From the NCBI GenBank assembly GCA_964019415.1, contig OZ025890.1, forward strand, positions 693,458 to 757,457: 64,000 nt of DNA. The letters run 5' to 3'. The stretch comes from Ianthella basta. Lineage: Eukaryota > Porifera > Demospongiae > Verongiida > Ianthellidae. Position numbers and translations under genes: made by a program. A model generated the notes under the pieces. That model was not told where the DNA came from and did no database searches. It saw nothing but the letters and a program-made list of their open reading frames with translations. Shown one piece after another: positions 27,761 to 39,000 of the stretch; position 1 is the stretch's first letter; every line of letters begins with the position of its first letter.

Positions 27761-28868
27761 ATAGAGGTAATGAGCAGAACGGTTGTCCGCGAAGTGCTCC
27801 CGCGAGCGGCCACCAATTGAGACCAAACTTTCCCCGATTATGGACGCCACACCGGGACTCGATCTAAGGGGGGCGACGTGCGCGAAGAAGCTCCTGTCGA
27901 GGAGCGCGCCGCGAAAAACCTCTGAACCGTCGTGGATTTACGGAAGAAATATACGGTTTTCCGGGCACGCTCCTATGCTGCCAATACAAAAGAGGAGCCC
28001 CAACCGTTGTTCGCGAACTCCTCCCGCGAACCTTGACGAAACGCGCCCAAACGTTCCCAGCTGTCGCACGCTGTACCCCATCTCAACATAAAGTGGTAGA
28101 GGTGCTAAAATAAGCTGCTGCCGAGGAGCGCGCGGCGAAAACCCAGAATGAACCGACCGTCGGCCATCTTGGTGGAAGAAAGTATGCCGTATCCTTGGCG
28201 TTCGTGCAGGTGCGAGGATTACATGCAAGCTAGCGCGATGCCGAAGTGGAGAAAGAAGAAAGGGGGTTATCTCACACACAGGAATCATCAGCTTCTTACA
28301 ACTATCCGTTGTTTGTCTACGGTGATTTTCCATGTAAATTGCATAGCTTGCACACATGGTAGGTCAGTCACACTGACATCACCAGGCCAGCCTGGACTAT
28401 CCTTTGCCAGAGCATGCATGACCAGCCAGTGCATTACTAGCTGGGGCCTGAGTAGCAATTGCACTACCAGCCTGTGTCCGACCAGCTGGCATATGCCAAG
28501 CACACGGAGAGACCCGCCCTTATGCACCTGGTGGTAAGACCAGGAATGTTGTTTATAGAGAAGTACTATAGCTAAAGGGTGTGTAAAAATGTTTCCTTCA
28601 AAAACAAGGGCAGATGTAAGGATGGTGCAGTGCGTACCTGCAAGGTATGGCAAAACCACCTGGCGGAAAAACCGTAGTAACAAGGAGGAGGGCCGGTCCA
28701 TGCAAAGAAGGGGGGAAGACTATCCTTTGCCAGAGCATGCATGACCAGCCAGTGCATTACTAGCTGGGGCCTGAGTAGCAATGACATTACCAGCCTGCAC
28801 GTGTCCGACCACCTGGCATAAGCCGAGCACGCGGAGAGACCTGCCCGAAGGGCGGGTCTGTCCGCTAG
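27761..28868 (+). mobile_element. Helitron-like element A, non-autonomous
   Basis: It shares its 5' region (AGAGGTAATGAGCAGAACGG) with elements B and C. It ends in a GC-rich hairpin (CTGCCCGAAGGGCGG) followed by TCTGTCCG and CTAG at 28,865-28,868, the Helitron 3' signature (hairpin then CTRR before a host T). The 5' TC terminus is missing where it abuts the linker repeat. An internal partial duplication (about 28,715-28,800) repeats its own 3' region. It carries a 17-codon tail of the Helitron helicase (28,521-28,571, YAPGGKTRNVVYREVL then stop). Confidence 0.7.
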
Positions 28869-28892
28869 TCTATATATAGAACAGCCCTCGGG

Positions 28893-29378
28893 TGGACCCC
28901 ATTGACTGAGAGAAGGAGACTATCCAGGCTGGCTCTGGTACACAGATGTGTCCACAAGAAATGTCCAGAGTACATGAAAGACATGCTGGTGAGCAACGAA
29001 ACAGTTGGGTGTAGGATGACGAGAGGATTCAAGAAGCTGCACCTCTTTCGTGTGAACACATAGCTATTCAGAAGATCATTTACTTTTAGGGGATCCCAAG
29101 ATTGGAACTCCCTTCCAGAGAACATCAGGAATATTCACCCCGCTACTGTTTTCAAGAAAGCTACAAAACGATGGCTAGGAGAACAATTATTCTAATGTGG
29201 TTATTCGCAAGCATTCTGACACTTATGACAATCTCAATCATTCATTCATTCACTAGCTATTCATCATGACAATCTGCATCCATTTTTTATGTGTCACTTG
29301 TAACTGTATGTCTTGCAGGACCCCCAGGTAGACCAGCCAATTAGGCTGATGGGGCTTTCCTGTGTAAAGATCTATCTA
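28893..29378 (+). mobile_element. LINE 3' remnant (reverse-transcriptase C terminus plus tail)
   Basis: A single frame from 28,893 to the stop at 29,193-29,195 (101 codons, one internal TAG at 29,061-29,063) begins WTPLTERRRLSRLALVHRC. It ends with DWNSLPENIRN and FKKATKRWLGEQLF. This is the characteristic C-terminal end of Jockey/CR1-type LINE ORF2 proteins. A noncoding tail follows, ending in a short TCTA repeat at about 29,370-29,382. Strongly 5'-truncated, as is usual for LINE copies. Confidence 0.72.
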
Positions 29379-30344
29379 TCTATCATATATAAAGAGGTAA
29401 TGAGCAGAACGGTTGTTCGCGAAGTCCTCCCGCGAGCAACAACGCATCGACGCCAAACTTTCCCAGATTATGGACGCCACACCCGGTCCCAATCTAAGCG
29501 GGGCGACGTGCGCGAAGAAGCCCCTGCTGAGGAGTGCGCGGCGAAAAACCTCCAAACGACTTTCCGCCATATTGGATTTACGGACAAAATATACGGTTTT
29601 CCGCGCACGTTCCTATGCTGCCAATACAAAAGAAGAACTCCTCCCGCGAACGTCGACGAAACGTGCTTAAACGTTCCCAGCCGTGGCACGCTGTACCTCA
29701 CATCAATATAAGGTAATAGACGTGCTAAAATAAGCTGTTGCCGAGGAGCGCGCGGCGAAAACCCAGGATGAACCGACGGTCGGCCATCTTGGCTCTTGGA
29801 AGAAAGTATGCCGTATCCTAGGCGTTCGCGCAGGTGCGAGGATGACACCCAAGCTATATAGCGCGATGCCGAAGCGGAGAAAAAGGAAAGGGGGTTGTCT
29901 CACACACAGAAACCATCAGCTTCTTACAACTATCCGTTGTTTGTCTACGGTGATCTTCCATGTAAATTGCATGCACACATGGTAGGTCAGTCACACTGAT
30001 CACCAGGCCAGCCTGGGCTATCCTTTGCCAGAGCATACATGACCATCCAGTGCATGCGAACTTCTCCCGCGAACGTCGACGAAAAGCGCCCAAACGTTCC
30101 CAGCCGTCGTACGCTGTACCTCACATCAATATAAGGTGGTAGACGTGCTAAAATAAGCTGCCGCCAAGGAGCGCATGGTGAAAACCCAGGATGAACCGAC
30201 CGTGGGCCATCTTGGATCTGCGAAAAACGTACAAGACCCCTCTACAGGACGCACTAGGACCTCCTACAGGAAGCACTCGACCACCTTACAGTATACACTG
30301 GACCCTCCTACAGGGCTCGCCGAAGGCGGGGGCCTTGCAGCTAG
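29379..30344 (+). mobile_element. Helitron-like element B
   Basis: The 5' end TCTATCATATATAAAGAGG has the TC start and AT-rich head of Helitrons. The 3' end is a hairpin (CTCGCCGAAGGCGGG) then CTAG at 30,341-30,344, directly followed by the TC of element C. The interior is rearranged: at about 30,058 it jumps back to sequence also found at about 29,638. There is no transposase. Confidence 0.7.
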
Positions 30345-30850
30345 TCTATATATATAAAGAGGTAGTGAGCAGAACGGTTGTTCGCGAAGTGCTCCCGCGA
30401 GCAACGGCGCATGGACACCAAACTTTCCCAGATTACGGACGCCACATCCGGTCTCAATCTAAGGGGGGGGACGTGCGCGAAGAAGCCCCTGACGAGGAGT
30501 GCGCGGCGAAAAACCTCCAAACGACCGTCCGCCATCTTGGATTTACGGAGAAAATATACGGTTTTCCGCGCACGCTCCTATGCTGCCAATACAAAAGAAG
30601 AACCCCAACCGTTGTTCGCGAACTCCTCCCGCGAACATCGACGAAAAGCGCCCAAACATTCCCAGCCGTCGTACGCTGTACCTCACATCAATATAAGGTG
30701 GTAGACGTGCTAAAATAAGCTGCTGCCTCGGAGCGCGGGGCGAAAACCCAGAATGAACCGACCGTCGGCCATCTTGGAAGAAAGTATGCCGTATCCTAGG
30801 CGTTCGCGCATCCAAGCTAGCGCGATGCTGAAGCGGACAAAAAGGAAAGG

Positions 30851-33612
30851 CAGGGCCGGCGGAGTAGGTCCGGCAGACCCGGCGGCTGCCGGACCAATGT
30901 CTGCAGACCCTGTGATATTTTTTTAATGCACAAACCTTACAAATAGGCCTTCAGGGAATCTGGACCCACTATAATGCTCAGAATTGCCTTTTTATTCTTT
31001 CTTGGGATGTTAATCGACTCCACTGTTTTCGTCACACTGTGACAGTCGGAAAAATGGTAGTAAACACCAAAAACTTCAACCGTACCGACCGAACCGGACG
31101 CCATCTTGCATTCCAAGGTGAGAAGAAAATGGCGGCGTCATCGCGTTCTGATGATTGTGAGCTTCCAGAGAAGTTTCACCCAGGAAAGTCGTTCAACTTT
31201 CCCAAGCGCATGTTTGGCAAAAAGAATGAAGAGAGATCCTTCAGAGTAGAGTGGTGTGAAAAGTATCCGTGGCTGCACTACAACATCAAGAACGACTCAG
31301 CGTTATGCCACCTCTGCATGAAGGCTGACTACGAAGGCAAGTTTTTAGCGAGTACCAAGCGCGATGCAGCCTTCATCAGCAGAGGTTTCACCTTCTGGAA
31401 GGAAGCGACTACTGCCTTTGCCAAACATCAGGCAAGTGACTGTCACCGGGAGGCAAGTGAGGCTCTCATTCTGCTACCCAGGCAGATCCAGGGTGATGTT
31501 GGTGAGCTACTAAGCCAGGAGCATAAAGAGGAGAAGGCGACCAACAGGAAGATGTTTTTGAAGATTCTTCAAAACATCAGGTTTCTTTCCCGTCAAGGAC
31601 TGCCATTGAGGGGTGGCGATGCAGATGGTGACAGCAACTTCATCCAACTCTTGCACCTTCGTGGCATAGATTGCCCTGAGATAGAAGCGTGGATGAAGAA
31701 AAAAACCAACAAGTACACTTCCCATGATATCCAGAATGAGTGCCTACAAATCATGGCACTTCAGATCCTCCGGGAGGTGAGCCAGAGTGTTCGAGATAGT
31801 GGCTGTTATAGCATTATGGCTGACGAGTGCACTGACATCGCAAACAAAGAGCAATTTACGATCATCATCAGATGGGTGGGTGAGGATCTTCAGGATCACG
31901 AGGACTTCATTGGTCTATATGAAGTAGGAAGTATCACTGCAGACAGCCTAGTTCGCACCATCAAGGATGTTCTTATCCGGATGAAAGTGAAGCTGTCTGA
32001 CTGCCGTGGCCAATGCTATGACGGCGCTTCCAATATGAGTGGGAGCAGGAATGGCGTGGCTACACAGATCATGGCAGAAGAGAAGCGTGCTGTCTATACA
32101 CACTGTTATGGTCATGCACTGAATTTAGCTGTAGGAGATGCTATCAAGCAATCTAAAGTATGTCGTGATGCTTTAGAGACAGCATTTGAGATCAGCAAGC
32201 TCGTCAAATTCTCTCCCAAGAGGAATGCTGCCTTTGATCGAATTAAGGCAGATACACCGGAAGACGACTGTCACACTGGGGTTGGTATTAGATCATTCTG
32301 CCCTACCAGGTGGACCGTACGCGGTGACTCAATCAGCAGCATCCTCGACAACTACAATGTCTTGAAACAGCTCTGGGACGAATGTCTAGACACGACCTTA
32401 GTGCCAGAGGTAAAAGGAAGGATGCTTGGTGTCAGAGCACAGATGTCACAGTACAACCTGCTGTTTGGGTTAAAGCTGTGTGAGAGGGTCCTGAAGATCA
32501 CTGACAACCTGAGTAGGACTTTGCAGAAGCAATCCCTGTCTGCTGCAGAAGCACAGGACATTGCAACCCTCACTGTCAAGACACTGAAGGACATGAGGAC
32601 AGATGAAGCATTTGGGCTCTTTTTCGAGCGGGTGGAGCTACTTTGTAACTCCACAGACACAGAGGGGCCCTCACTTCCAAGAAAGAGGAAGGCACCAAAG
32701 GACCTTGAAGTTGGCCATGGAGATGCCTACCATAGCCCTACCATTCAGGAGCACTACCGCCGACAGTACTTTGAGGCCATAGACATGGCATATGCCAGGA
32801 TCCAAGTCCGCTTTGATCAGCCAGGGTATGCCATCTACCGCAATCTGGAATCACTTCTTCTGAAGGCAGCCAATCAAGAAAACTATTCTACTGAGCTTCA
32901 AGAAGTTATTGCTTTTTATGGAAATGACTTCAATGAGAGTGAACTTTCCACACAGCTGCAAATCTTCGGCACAAATTTTGCCAGGGAAGCCCAGCCTGGC
33001 AAAGTCACTCTACAGGAAGTTTTCACTTTTCTGCGGAGCCTGTCTGAGGGCCAACGGGCTTTCTTCAGGCAGGTGTGCTTTGTTGCACGTCTGATCCTTG
33101 TCATGCCTGCAACAAATGCATCAAGCGAACGGACCTTTTCTACAATGAGGAGGATCAAGAGCTACTTGCGAAGCAGCATGGCACAGGCAAGGTTGAACCA
33201 CCTAATGGTGCTCAGTATATACAAAGAGATGCTGGATAGGATTGACCTGCGCACTACTGCCAATAACTTTGTTCAAGGCAGTGAACATAGACTCTCTGTG
33301 TTTGGCAACTTCTAATAATTTCTTACTTAATAGCTATTACTGACAGTCTGTATTATTGGTATTTTGCTATAACCTGCAGTACTATATAGAGTTCATGATC
33401 TGATTTTTCTGCACTGTACATGTGAACTTGAAGGTACATTGAGTGAACCTGGAAGTAGTAAAAAGTGCTTCAAAAGCCCTGATAAACACCTATATTTGCA
33501 AAAATTTTCCCGGGGGGGCGACCCCCCTAGAGGATGTCCCCCCGGTCAAATACCCAGCATACGCCACTACCCATTTCGCCTGACCAAAGTAAAATTCCTT
33601 CCGCCAGCCCTG
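30851..33612 (+). mobile_element. Complete hAT transposon, 2,762 bp
   Basis: The left end CAGGGCCGGCGGA (30,851) and the right end TCCGCCAGCCCTG (to 33,612) are inverted repeats with one mismatch. AAAGG flanks both sides (30,846-30,850 and 33,613-33,617), while the unoccupied sister Helitron reads GGAAAGGGGG once, so the target duplication is 5 bases. Most hAT families duplicate 8 bases; a hAT subgroup with 5-base duplications is known. The transposase frame is uninterrupted, so this is potentially an autonomous and recent insertion. Confidence 0.82.
31129..33315 (+). CDS. hAT-superfamily transposase (ZMYM1-like)
   Basis: Transposase that would bind the terminal repeats and cut the element out of DNA. 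I chose the ATG at 31,129 (MAASSRSDDCELPEK, good context AAAATGG), giving 728 aa; an in-frame ATG at 31,039 would give 758. Order: TTF-type zinc finger (about 40-130, with CHLCMK and a later DCH), DUF4371-like and RNase H-like catalytic core (IMADECTDI, the first Asp; CYDGASNMSG, the second Asp), and a C-terminal hAT dimerisation region (NASSERTFSTMRRIKSYLRS). Single exon, intact to TAA. Close relatives have been domesticated as ZMYM-type host proteins, but here the terminal repeats and target duplication show an ordinary transposon gene. Confidence 0.9.
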   Translation: MAASSRSDDCELPEKFHPGKSFNFPKRMFGKKNEERSFRVEWCEKYPWLHYNIKNDSALCHLCMKADYEGKFLASTKRDAAFISRGFTFWKEATTAFAKHQASDCHREASEALILLPRQIQGDVGELLSQEHKEEKATNRKMFLKILQNIRFLSRQGLPLRGGDADGDSNFIQLLHLRGIDCPEIEAWMKKKTNKYTSHDIQNECLQIMALQILREVSQSVRDSGCYSIMADECTDIANKEQFTIIIRWVGEDLQDHEDFIGLYEVGSITADSLVRTIKDVLIRMKVKLSDCRGQCYDGASNMSGSRNGVATQIMAEEKRAVYTHCYGHALNLAVGDAIKQSKVCRDALETAFEISKLVKFSPKRNAAFDRIKADTPEDDCHTGVGIRSFCPTRWTVRGDSISSILDNYNVLKQLWDECLDTTLVPEVKGRMLGVRAQMSQYNLLFGLKLCERVLKITDNLSRTLQKQSLSAAEAQDIATLTVKTLKDMRTDEAFGLFFERVELLCNSTDTEGPSLPRKRKAPKDLEVGHGDAYHSPTIQEHYRRQYFEAIDMAYARIQVRFDQPGYAIYRNLESLLLKAANQENYSTELQEVIAFYGNDFNESELSTQLQIFGTNFAREAQPGKVTLQEVFTFLRSLSEGQRAFFRQVCFVARLILVMPATNASSERTFSTMRRIKSYLRSSMAQARLNHLMVLSIYKEMLDRIDLRTTANNFVQGSEHRLSVFGNF

Positions 33613-33880
33613 AAAGGGGGTTGTCTCACACACAGAAACCATCAGCTTCTTACAACTATCCATTGTTTGTCTACGGCGATCTTCCATGTAAATTGCATGT
33701 ACACATGGTAGGTCAGTCACACTGACATCACCAGGCCAGCCTGGACTATCATTTGCCAGAGCATGCATGACAATCCAGTGCATTACTAGCTGGGTCTGAG
33801 TAGCAATGGCATTACCAGCCTGTGTCCGACCAACTGGCATACGCCGAGTATGAGGAGAGACCCGCCCGAAGGTAGTGTAT

Positions 33881-33977
33881 ACGTACATATTTCTGGATCT
33901 ACATTCATGTGCTAATTGATAGGCAAAACCACTACCAGTGCAAGTTACAGCGGTTTGGGGCCACCAACATGTCCACA
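33881..33977. other. Junction segment containing a piece of the foldback-array repeat
   Basis: Between Helitron C and D lies a short segment with ACCACTACCAGTGCAAGTTA and GGCCACCAACATGTCCACA. It matches the ~70-base subrepeat of the array at 14,884-27,760 more than 6 kb away. It may have been carried by Helitron-type capture or may be a rearrangement product. Confidence 0.5.
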
Positions 33978-34159
33978 ATATAAGGTGGTAGACGTGCTAA
34001 AATAAGCTGCTGCCGAGGAGCGTGTGGTGATAACCCAGGATGAAACGACCGTCGGCCATCTTGGATCTGCAAATAACGTACAGGACCCCTCTACAGGATG
34101 CACTAGGGCCCCCTACAGGAAGCACTCGACCACTTTACAGTATACACTGTACCCTCCTA

Positions 34160-34684
34160 CACTGTTAAAATGGGGAGTGATGATCACACCCAAAATTGGT
34201 GTGAATTGGTTGCCACTGTGAGCACACCCATTTGCAGTGTGATGTTCACTCCAACCATGCAGTACACAACATACCATTTATGTGAACAGTTTGTAAGAGA
34301 CTAAGCACTTCATGGTACATTTCACTACAGATAGTACACAGCATACCACCTGGTGGGACTGTTTGTGGGTGATACAAAGTAGCTAATGGTACATTAAATT
34401 ACACACTTAGTTTGACGAGGTCCTCCCACTGTACACAACATACCATTAGGCTAAGCTGTATCCTGGGTAGCTATATATGTACTTAGTTAGCTCATAGGAT
34501 TCCAAGTAAAATCTCATCTTTGCGTGTAAATTACTTCAAAGTCTCTTAATCTATCAGAAAAGATTTGAACAACAGTGTGGATACTGGTGTCAGTGTGAAC
34601 GTCACACTAAAGTAATAGTGTGACTGATCACACCATTGGTGTGAGCACTGAGTGGTGTGACGGTCACACCATATTTTAACAGTG
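34160..34684. mobile_element. MITE, Tc1/mariner-type, 525 bp
   Basis: Ends CACTGTTAAAAT and ATTTTAACAGTG are perfect 12-base inverted repeats, with further imperfect matching inward (GTGTGA/TCACAC). TA flanks both sides (34,158-34,159; 34,685-34,686). The uninterrupted sequence CTCCTACAGG exists in element B (about 30,305), confirming the empty site. No open frame of note; the interior has several GTGTGA/TCACAC hairpin pairs. Confidence 0.85.
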
Positions 34685-34718
34685 TACAGGACTTGCTGAA
34701 CCCCTTGGAAGAAAAAGT

Positions 34719-34931
34719 ATGCCGTATCCTAGGCTTTCGCGTTGTTCTGCCATGTCGATCAACAAAGCCCAAGGCCAAAGTTTGATAGTCGCTGGGCTAC
34801 ACCTTGAACCACCCTGCTTTGATCATGGTCAATTTTACATGGGTTGCTCCAGAGTTGGCTGTCCTAACAACCTTTTCATTTATGCACCTGGTGGTGAGAC
34901 CAGGAATGTTGTTTGTAGAGAAGTACTATAG
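34719..34931 (+). pseudogene. Helitron RepHel helicase, C-terminal fragment
   Basis: The frame contains SINKAQGQSL and HGQFYMGCSRVG, matching motifs V and VI of the Pif1-type (SF1) helicase domain of Helitron transposases, then NLFIYAPGGETRNVV and a stop. About 60 residues remain of a protein normally well over 1000 aa; the Rep endonuclease domain and helicase motifs I-IV are absent. It identifies the surrounding repeats as Helitrons independently of their ends. Confidence 0.85.
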
Positions 34932-35841
34932 CTATAACCATCAGCATGTAGCTTCATACAGTAACATTCTTTGTACACATAGAGCTTTCCTTTGTACATA
35001 TAATTATAGCATCCTGTGTACATTATATACCTTTAAATGTCTATTGCAGAAAGTCTGCATATATACACACAGGAACCATCAGCTTCTTACAACTATCCAT
35101 TGTTTGTCTGTGGTGATCTTCCATATAAATTGCATGCACACATGGTAGGTCAGTCACACTGACATCACCAAGCCAGCCTGGACTATCCTTTGCCAGAGCA
35201 TGCATACCCAGCCAGTGCATTACTAGCTGGGGCCTGAGTAGCAATGGCATTACCAGCCTGTGTCCGACCAGCTGGCATACGCCGAGCACGCGGAGAGACC
35301 CACCCTTATGTACCTGGTGGTAAGACCAGGAATGTTGTTTATAGAGAAGTACTATAGCTAAAGGGTGTGTAAAAATGTTTCCTCCAAAAACAAGGGCAGA
35401 TGTAGGGATGGTGCAGTGCGTACCTGCAAGGTAGGGCAAAACTGCCTGGCGGAAAAACCGTAGTAACAAGGAGGAGGGCCAGTCCATGCAAAGAGAGGGG
35501 GCAGTTGGCCCATGCAACAAGGAGGAGGGCCGATCCATGCAAAACCCAGGTCATTAACATGCGCTGACTTTGAATATGTTTTCACCATCCCTACATCTGC
35601 CAACATTTTGTATTGTACATTATATAGCTTTATATTGCAGAAAGTCTGCATGGACATGGTAGGTCAGTCACACTGACATCACCAGGCCAGCCTGGACTAT
35701 CCTTTGCCAGAGCACGCATGACCAGCCAGTGCATTACTAGCTGGGGCCTGAGTAGCAATGGCATTACCAGCCTGTGTCCGACCAGCTGGTATACGCCGAG
35801 CACGCGGAGAGACCTGCCCGAAGGGCGGGTCTGTCCGCTAG

Positions 35842-36019
35842 TAATTACTATTTTTGTAGAAAAATTGTTAAATTTCTAGTATAATTGCGGTCTGGGTACA
35901 CGGGTGCAACATCCGTCTAGCAGGATGGTGGCCATATATAGGTCGGAACCCGCCAAGGAGTGTACAACAACTTACCTGCCGAATCGATTGATTAATCAAC
36001 CAGCCCTGGGAGGTGCGCG
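35842..36019 (+). promoter_or_regulatory. Promoter/5' UTR of copy 3
   Basis: This proximal region begins directly at the right edge of Helitron D and is shared with copy 2 (8,129-8,296). A TATA-like ATATATAGG lies at about 35,932-35,940, 80-90 bases before the ATG. Any regulatory DNA beyond about 180 bases upstream has been replaced by transposon sequence, so copy 3 may be driven by a Helitron-derived distal region. Confidence 0.5.
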
Positions 36020-39000
36020 ATGGCTGAAGCTCCGCCAGCTCCTCAACCGGTGCAGCAGCTCCCGAGCGAGCCCGCTCCCACTCTGCAAGAGGGATGTGTC
36101 CAAGGGTGCCAAGGATATTTGAAGAGGAGAACCAAGATTCTCAAACGCTGGAAGAAGCAGTGGTTTTCTATCGCTCCCGGTAAGCAAGCGGGCAGGGTAG
36201 CGGGGCCGGAATGGAACATTATGGAGGTGTATCTGTTGGCGCATACTCTCTGCTGCCTGAATCTGCGGGGCAATTCCAAGGCGTATAGGGATGAGAAATG
36301 CGCTGCCAGTGCTAGCCTGCACACTGGCATGGCTGTCTAGGTGACCGTTTAGCTACTGGAGAAGATTTGATTCGGCAGAGGCTCATAGCTTTCATGTGTT
36401 GGTATTCGATTGTGTTGTTTCAGCCTGCATAATTATACATTATGGCCATGTGAATGCATGAATGGCAGTGTAGAGCTATACAAATGGTGCAGAACATGGG
36501 GGGGGGGGGGGGGGGGGGGGATGGGAGCCAACTGGATCGGAGCAAGGTCTGCTGCAGATCTAAGAGGTCACTGGCCCAGCCCAGTTAGCTTCTATTTTCC
36601 CCTTCATCTAGCTTCATTTTTCACCATGCTTAGTGCTCTTCCTTCTTTCATTTTCATTGGCACACCAAGCTGAGCTGATGACTGATACACATGACTGATA
36701 CACATGCTATGTAGTCTGAACCACCTCTGGAGAGCTTATTCGGTTTTGGCCATAGATGTTCTAGCCCTAGTCTAGCAAGCTAGACCCCGTCCACTGGGAG
36801 GCACTTAGTTACCTTACGCAGCTAAGCGGGTCTAGACAACATTGCACTTCTGAAACTATATGCATTTCATACTTGCAATTGTTATCTAAACGGGATCCCT
36901 TTAAGTTATCTAAACTACGCAACCGTTGTTTACTTAGTTTTAATGGCGGAGCCTTGTGCAGAGTGCAGCAAGGTGCTCAAGGAAGCATAAATTATCGAGT
37001 GCAAGACAGGTTTGGGAAGCCGAAACAACTGGGGACAGTGATAGTGAAACTGCTTGACAAGGCCCTGTGCGAGAACAGCTCGCCTCGGCTTATGTGCTTG
37101 GTCTTGCATAAGAGCAAGCAAAGAACTTACTACCAGTACGCTTGGTCCTCCAGCAACTGCTTTTCCAAGTCGCTCCAAGATAAAACTAGCAGAGAAAGGC
37201 AGCATCCGGAAAATCAACAACTTTCCATATCCAGTCAGTACGCTCACGAAGACATCTCGTCCTTGGAGTGTTGCTTGCCCTGCCTGCACTTGGATTGTCT
37301 TCGCACGAGCATGTCCAAATGCCTGGAGAATGTATCAATAGCTGCTGAAATCGTTAATCGAAGGTTCTCTCTCTACCTCAGAAGCCCATGCACAGCGTGC
37401 ATAGGGCCATCCCACTCCCAGTATACATAACACCTCATGATTACGACATTGAACTATGAATACTATTGCAATGTTTTCTACATGCACCCTCTTCCCTCCC
37501 CAGGTGCTATGCGCCTGGGGTGGATAAGGTTTAGTGCGCTAGACTAGGCTAGCTCTTACTTGTCAATGAATTCTTTTGGGTGCAAGGCCACACCCACTGT
37601 GTCAGCCACCCACTTTGTCAACAGCATTATACATAGCAGACTGAGCCAGCTGAGGGTATAGGCTGCGAAGCCTGTCAAACTGGTTGGCTTAAAGAAGTGC
37701 CATTGAAACTAAAAACCACATATTAATACTGTATACATTTCTCTTTCACATTATACTAATAATCTATTTTCCTTTGCGTTTGCTTCTGTCCCTGTAGGCC
37801 AGGACACTTGTGTGTTCTACAAACACACCAAATCACAGAAACCACTTCATACTTTCCCAGCTGCTACACCTGGCATTACTGTTGAACCCCTCACTGATGA
37901 CCCAAGAGACAAGAACTTTCTCTGCTTTCGGCTACTCAACCGTGACACTGGCTTGGAACTGGGCCGTTATCGTGCAGATGATATTGTTCAGATGCGAAAG
38001 TTCATGGCTTCACTGGGAAGGACTGGTCAGGGGCTCTTTACGAAGAAGACTGAAGAAGGTGTTGATGCTCCACCAGTGGAAGCTACACATGGCCTCTGGG
38101 ATGTGATCCATCCCTCGAGAGATGAGCTCTCCCAGCGCCAACAAGTGTTTGATAAGCAAGAGAGGGTGACAGATAGTACGGTCCAGGGGCAGACAGGCCC
38201 TGATGCCCTACCTTCATATGCAAATACAATCAGTCATCTAGCTATTGGCTTCTATTTTCCACAAAATGTGAAAGTGAAGCCTCCACCAGAGATGGGAGCA
38301 GTCTTGTCTTTCCCTGGCTCTGCAGTCCCACTCTACAACCCTAGTGCTGCACTCCCCAAGTCCTACAGACGACCATACCACGACACCTTCCGTCCACCCT
38401 ACGGGCCACCTGTGTTCTTCCCTGTGAGTATTGGCTATGGCAGTGAGGTGGGCCTGCAGCCAGGACAGCAGGCTCTTTGGGAACCAAACTGGAAGACCTA
38501 CTTCTTTGTAGATCACGTGAACCAAGTCACCTTCTACGATGATCCCCGGCCACCAAAGGAGCTGCCCCCCATTGTGCCAAAGCAAAAATTGGCTCTGGGT
38601 GACCATCATCGGGAGGGCAACATACCCGCTGATGTCTGCAAAAGTGTTGAAGTAGTCCATGACACTGCACAGCGTGCACTGTCCAAACCACATGGTTTTA
38701 CTGTGCATGCTCATGGAGTAAATGGACCACATGGAGCACATGGGAGTACTGGTGAAACAGGCTTTTTCGGAGCATCTGGTCACCCTGGGCTATGCTCAGG
38801 TGTCCATGGAGGAAGAGGAGGAGACGGTGGACCAGGGGGTAGGGGTACAGATGGTGCAAAGGGAGTGGATGCCACAGAAGCCAGCGATGTTTTGCTGAAT
38901 ATCTGGGGAGACGCCAATGAGCTACATGCCTCAGGGTCTTGCACTTTTACAGCTAACCTGGGAGGCACACGAGCAGAGGAAGTTGTATTTGTGAATTGCC

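Larger units (their letters stand above)
30345..33880 (+). mobile_element. Helitron-like element C, split by a hAT insertion
   Basis: Starts at 30,345 (TCTATATATATAAAGAGG) head-to-tail after element B. It runs to 30,850, is interrupted by the hAT element, and resumes at 33,613. It breaks at about 33,875, just inside the terminal hairpin (GACCCGCCCGAAGG), so the CTAG end is lost. The unbroken sequence in element B (about 29,880-29,900) gives the empty site for the hAT insertion. Confidence 0.65.
33978..35841 (+). mobile_element. Helitron-like element D (composite) with helicase remnants
   Basis: Begins inside the shared Helitron interior (GGTGGTAGACGTGC) and contains a TA-MITE at 34,160-34,684, a RepHel C-terminal fragment (34,719-34,931) and a second helicase tail of 17 codons (35,307-35,357). 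It ends with a hairpin (CTGCCCGAAGGGCGG), TCTGTCCG and CTAG at 35,838-35,841. The host base after CTAG is T, and the right flank TAATTACTA matches GATAATTACTA upstream of copy 2. Insertion at an A|T dinucleotide is therefore supported. Confidence 0.7.

Noticed and set aside
28288-28701. 137-codon minus-strand frame and its relatives at 33,490-33,978 and 35,041-35,538
   Set aside because: They are shared only because they lie in repeated Helitron DNA, and run opposite to the helicase remnants; no domain.
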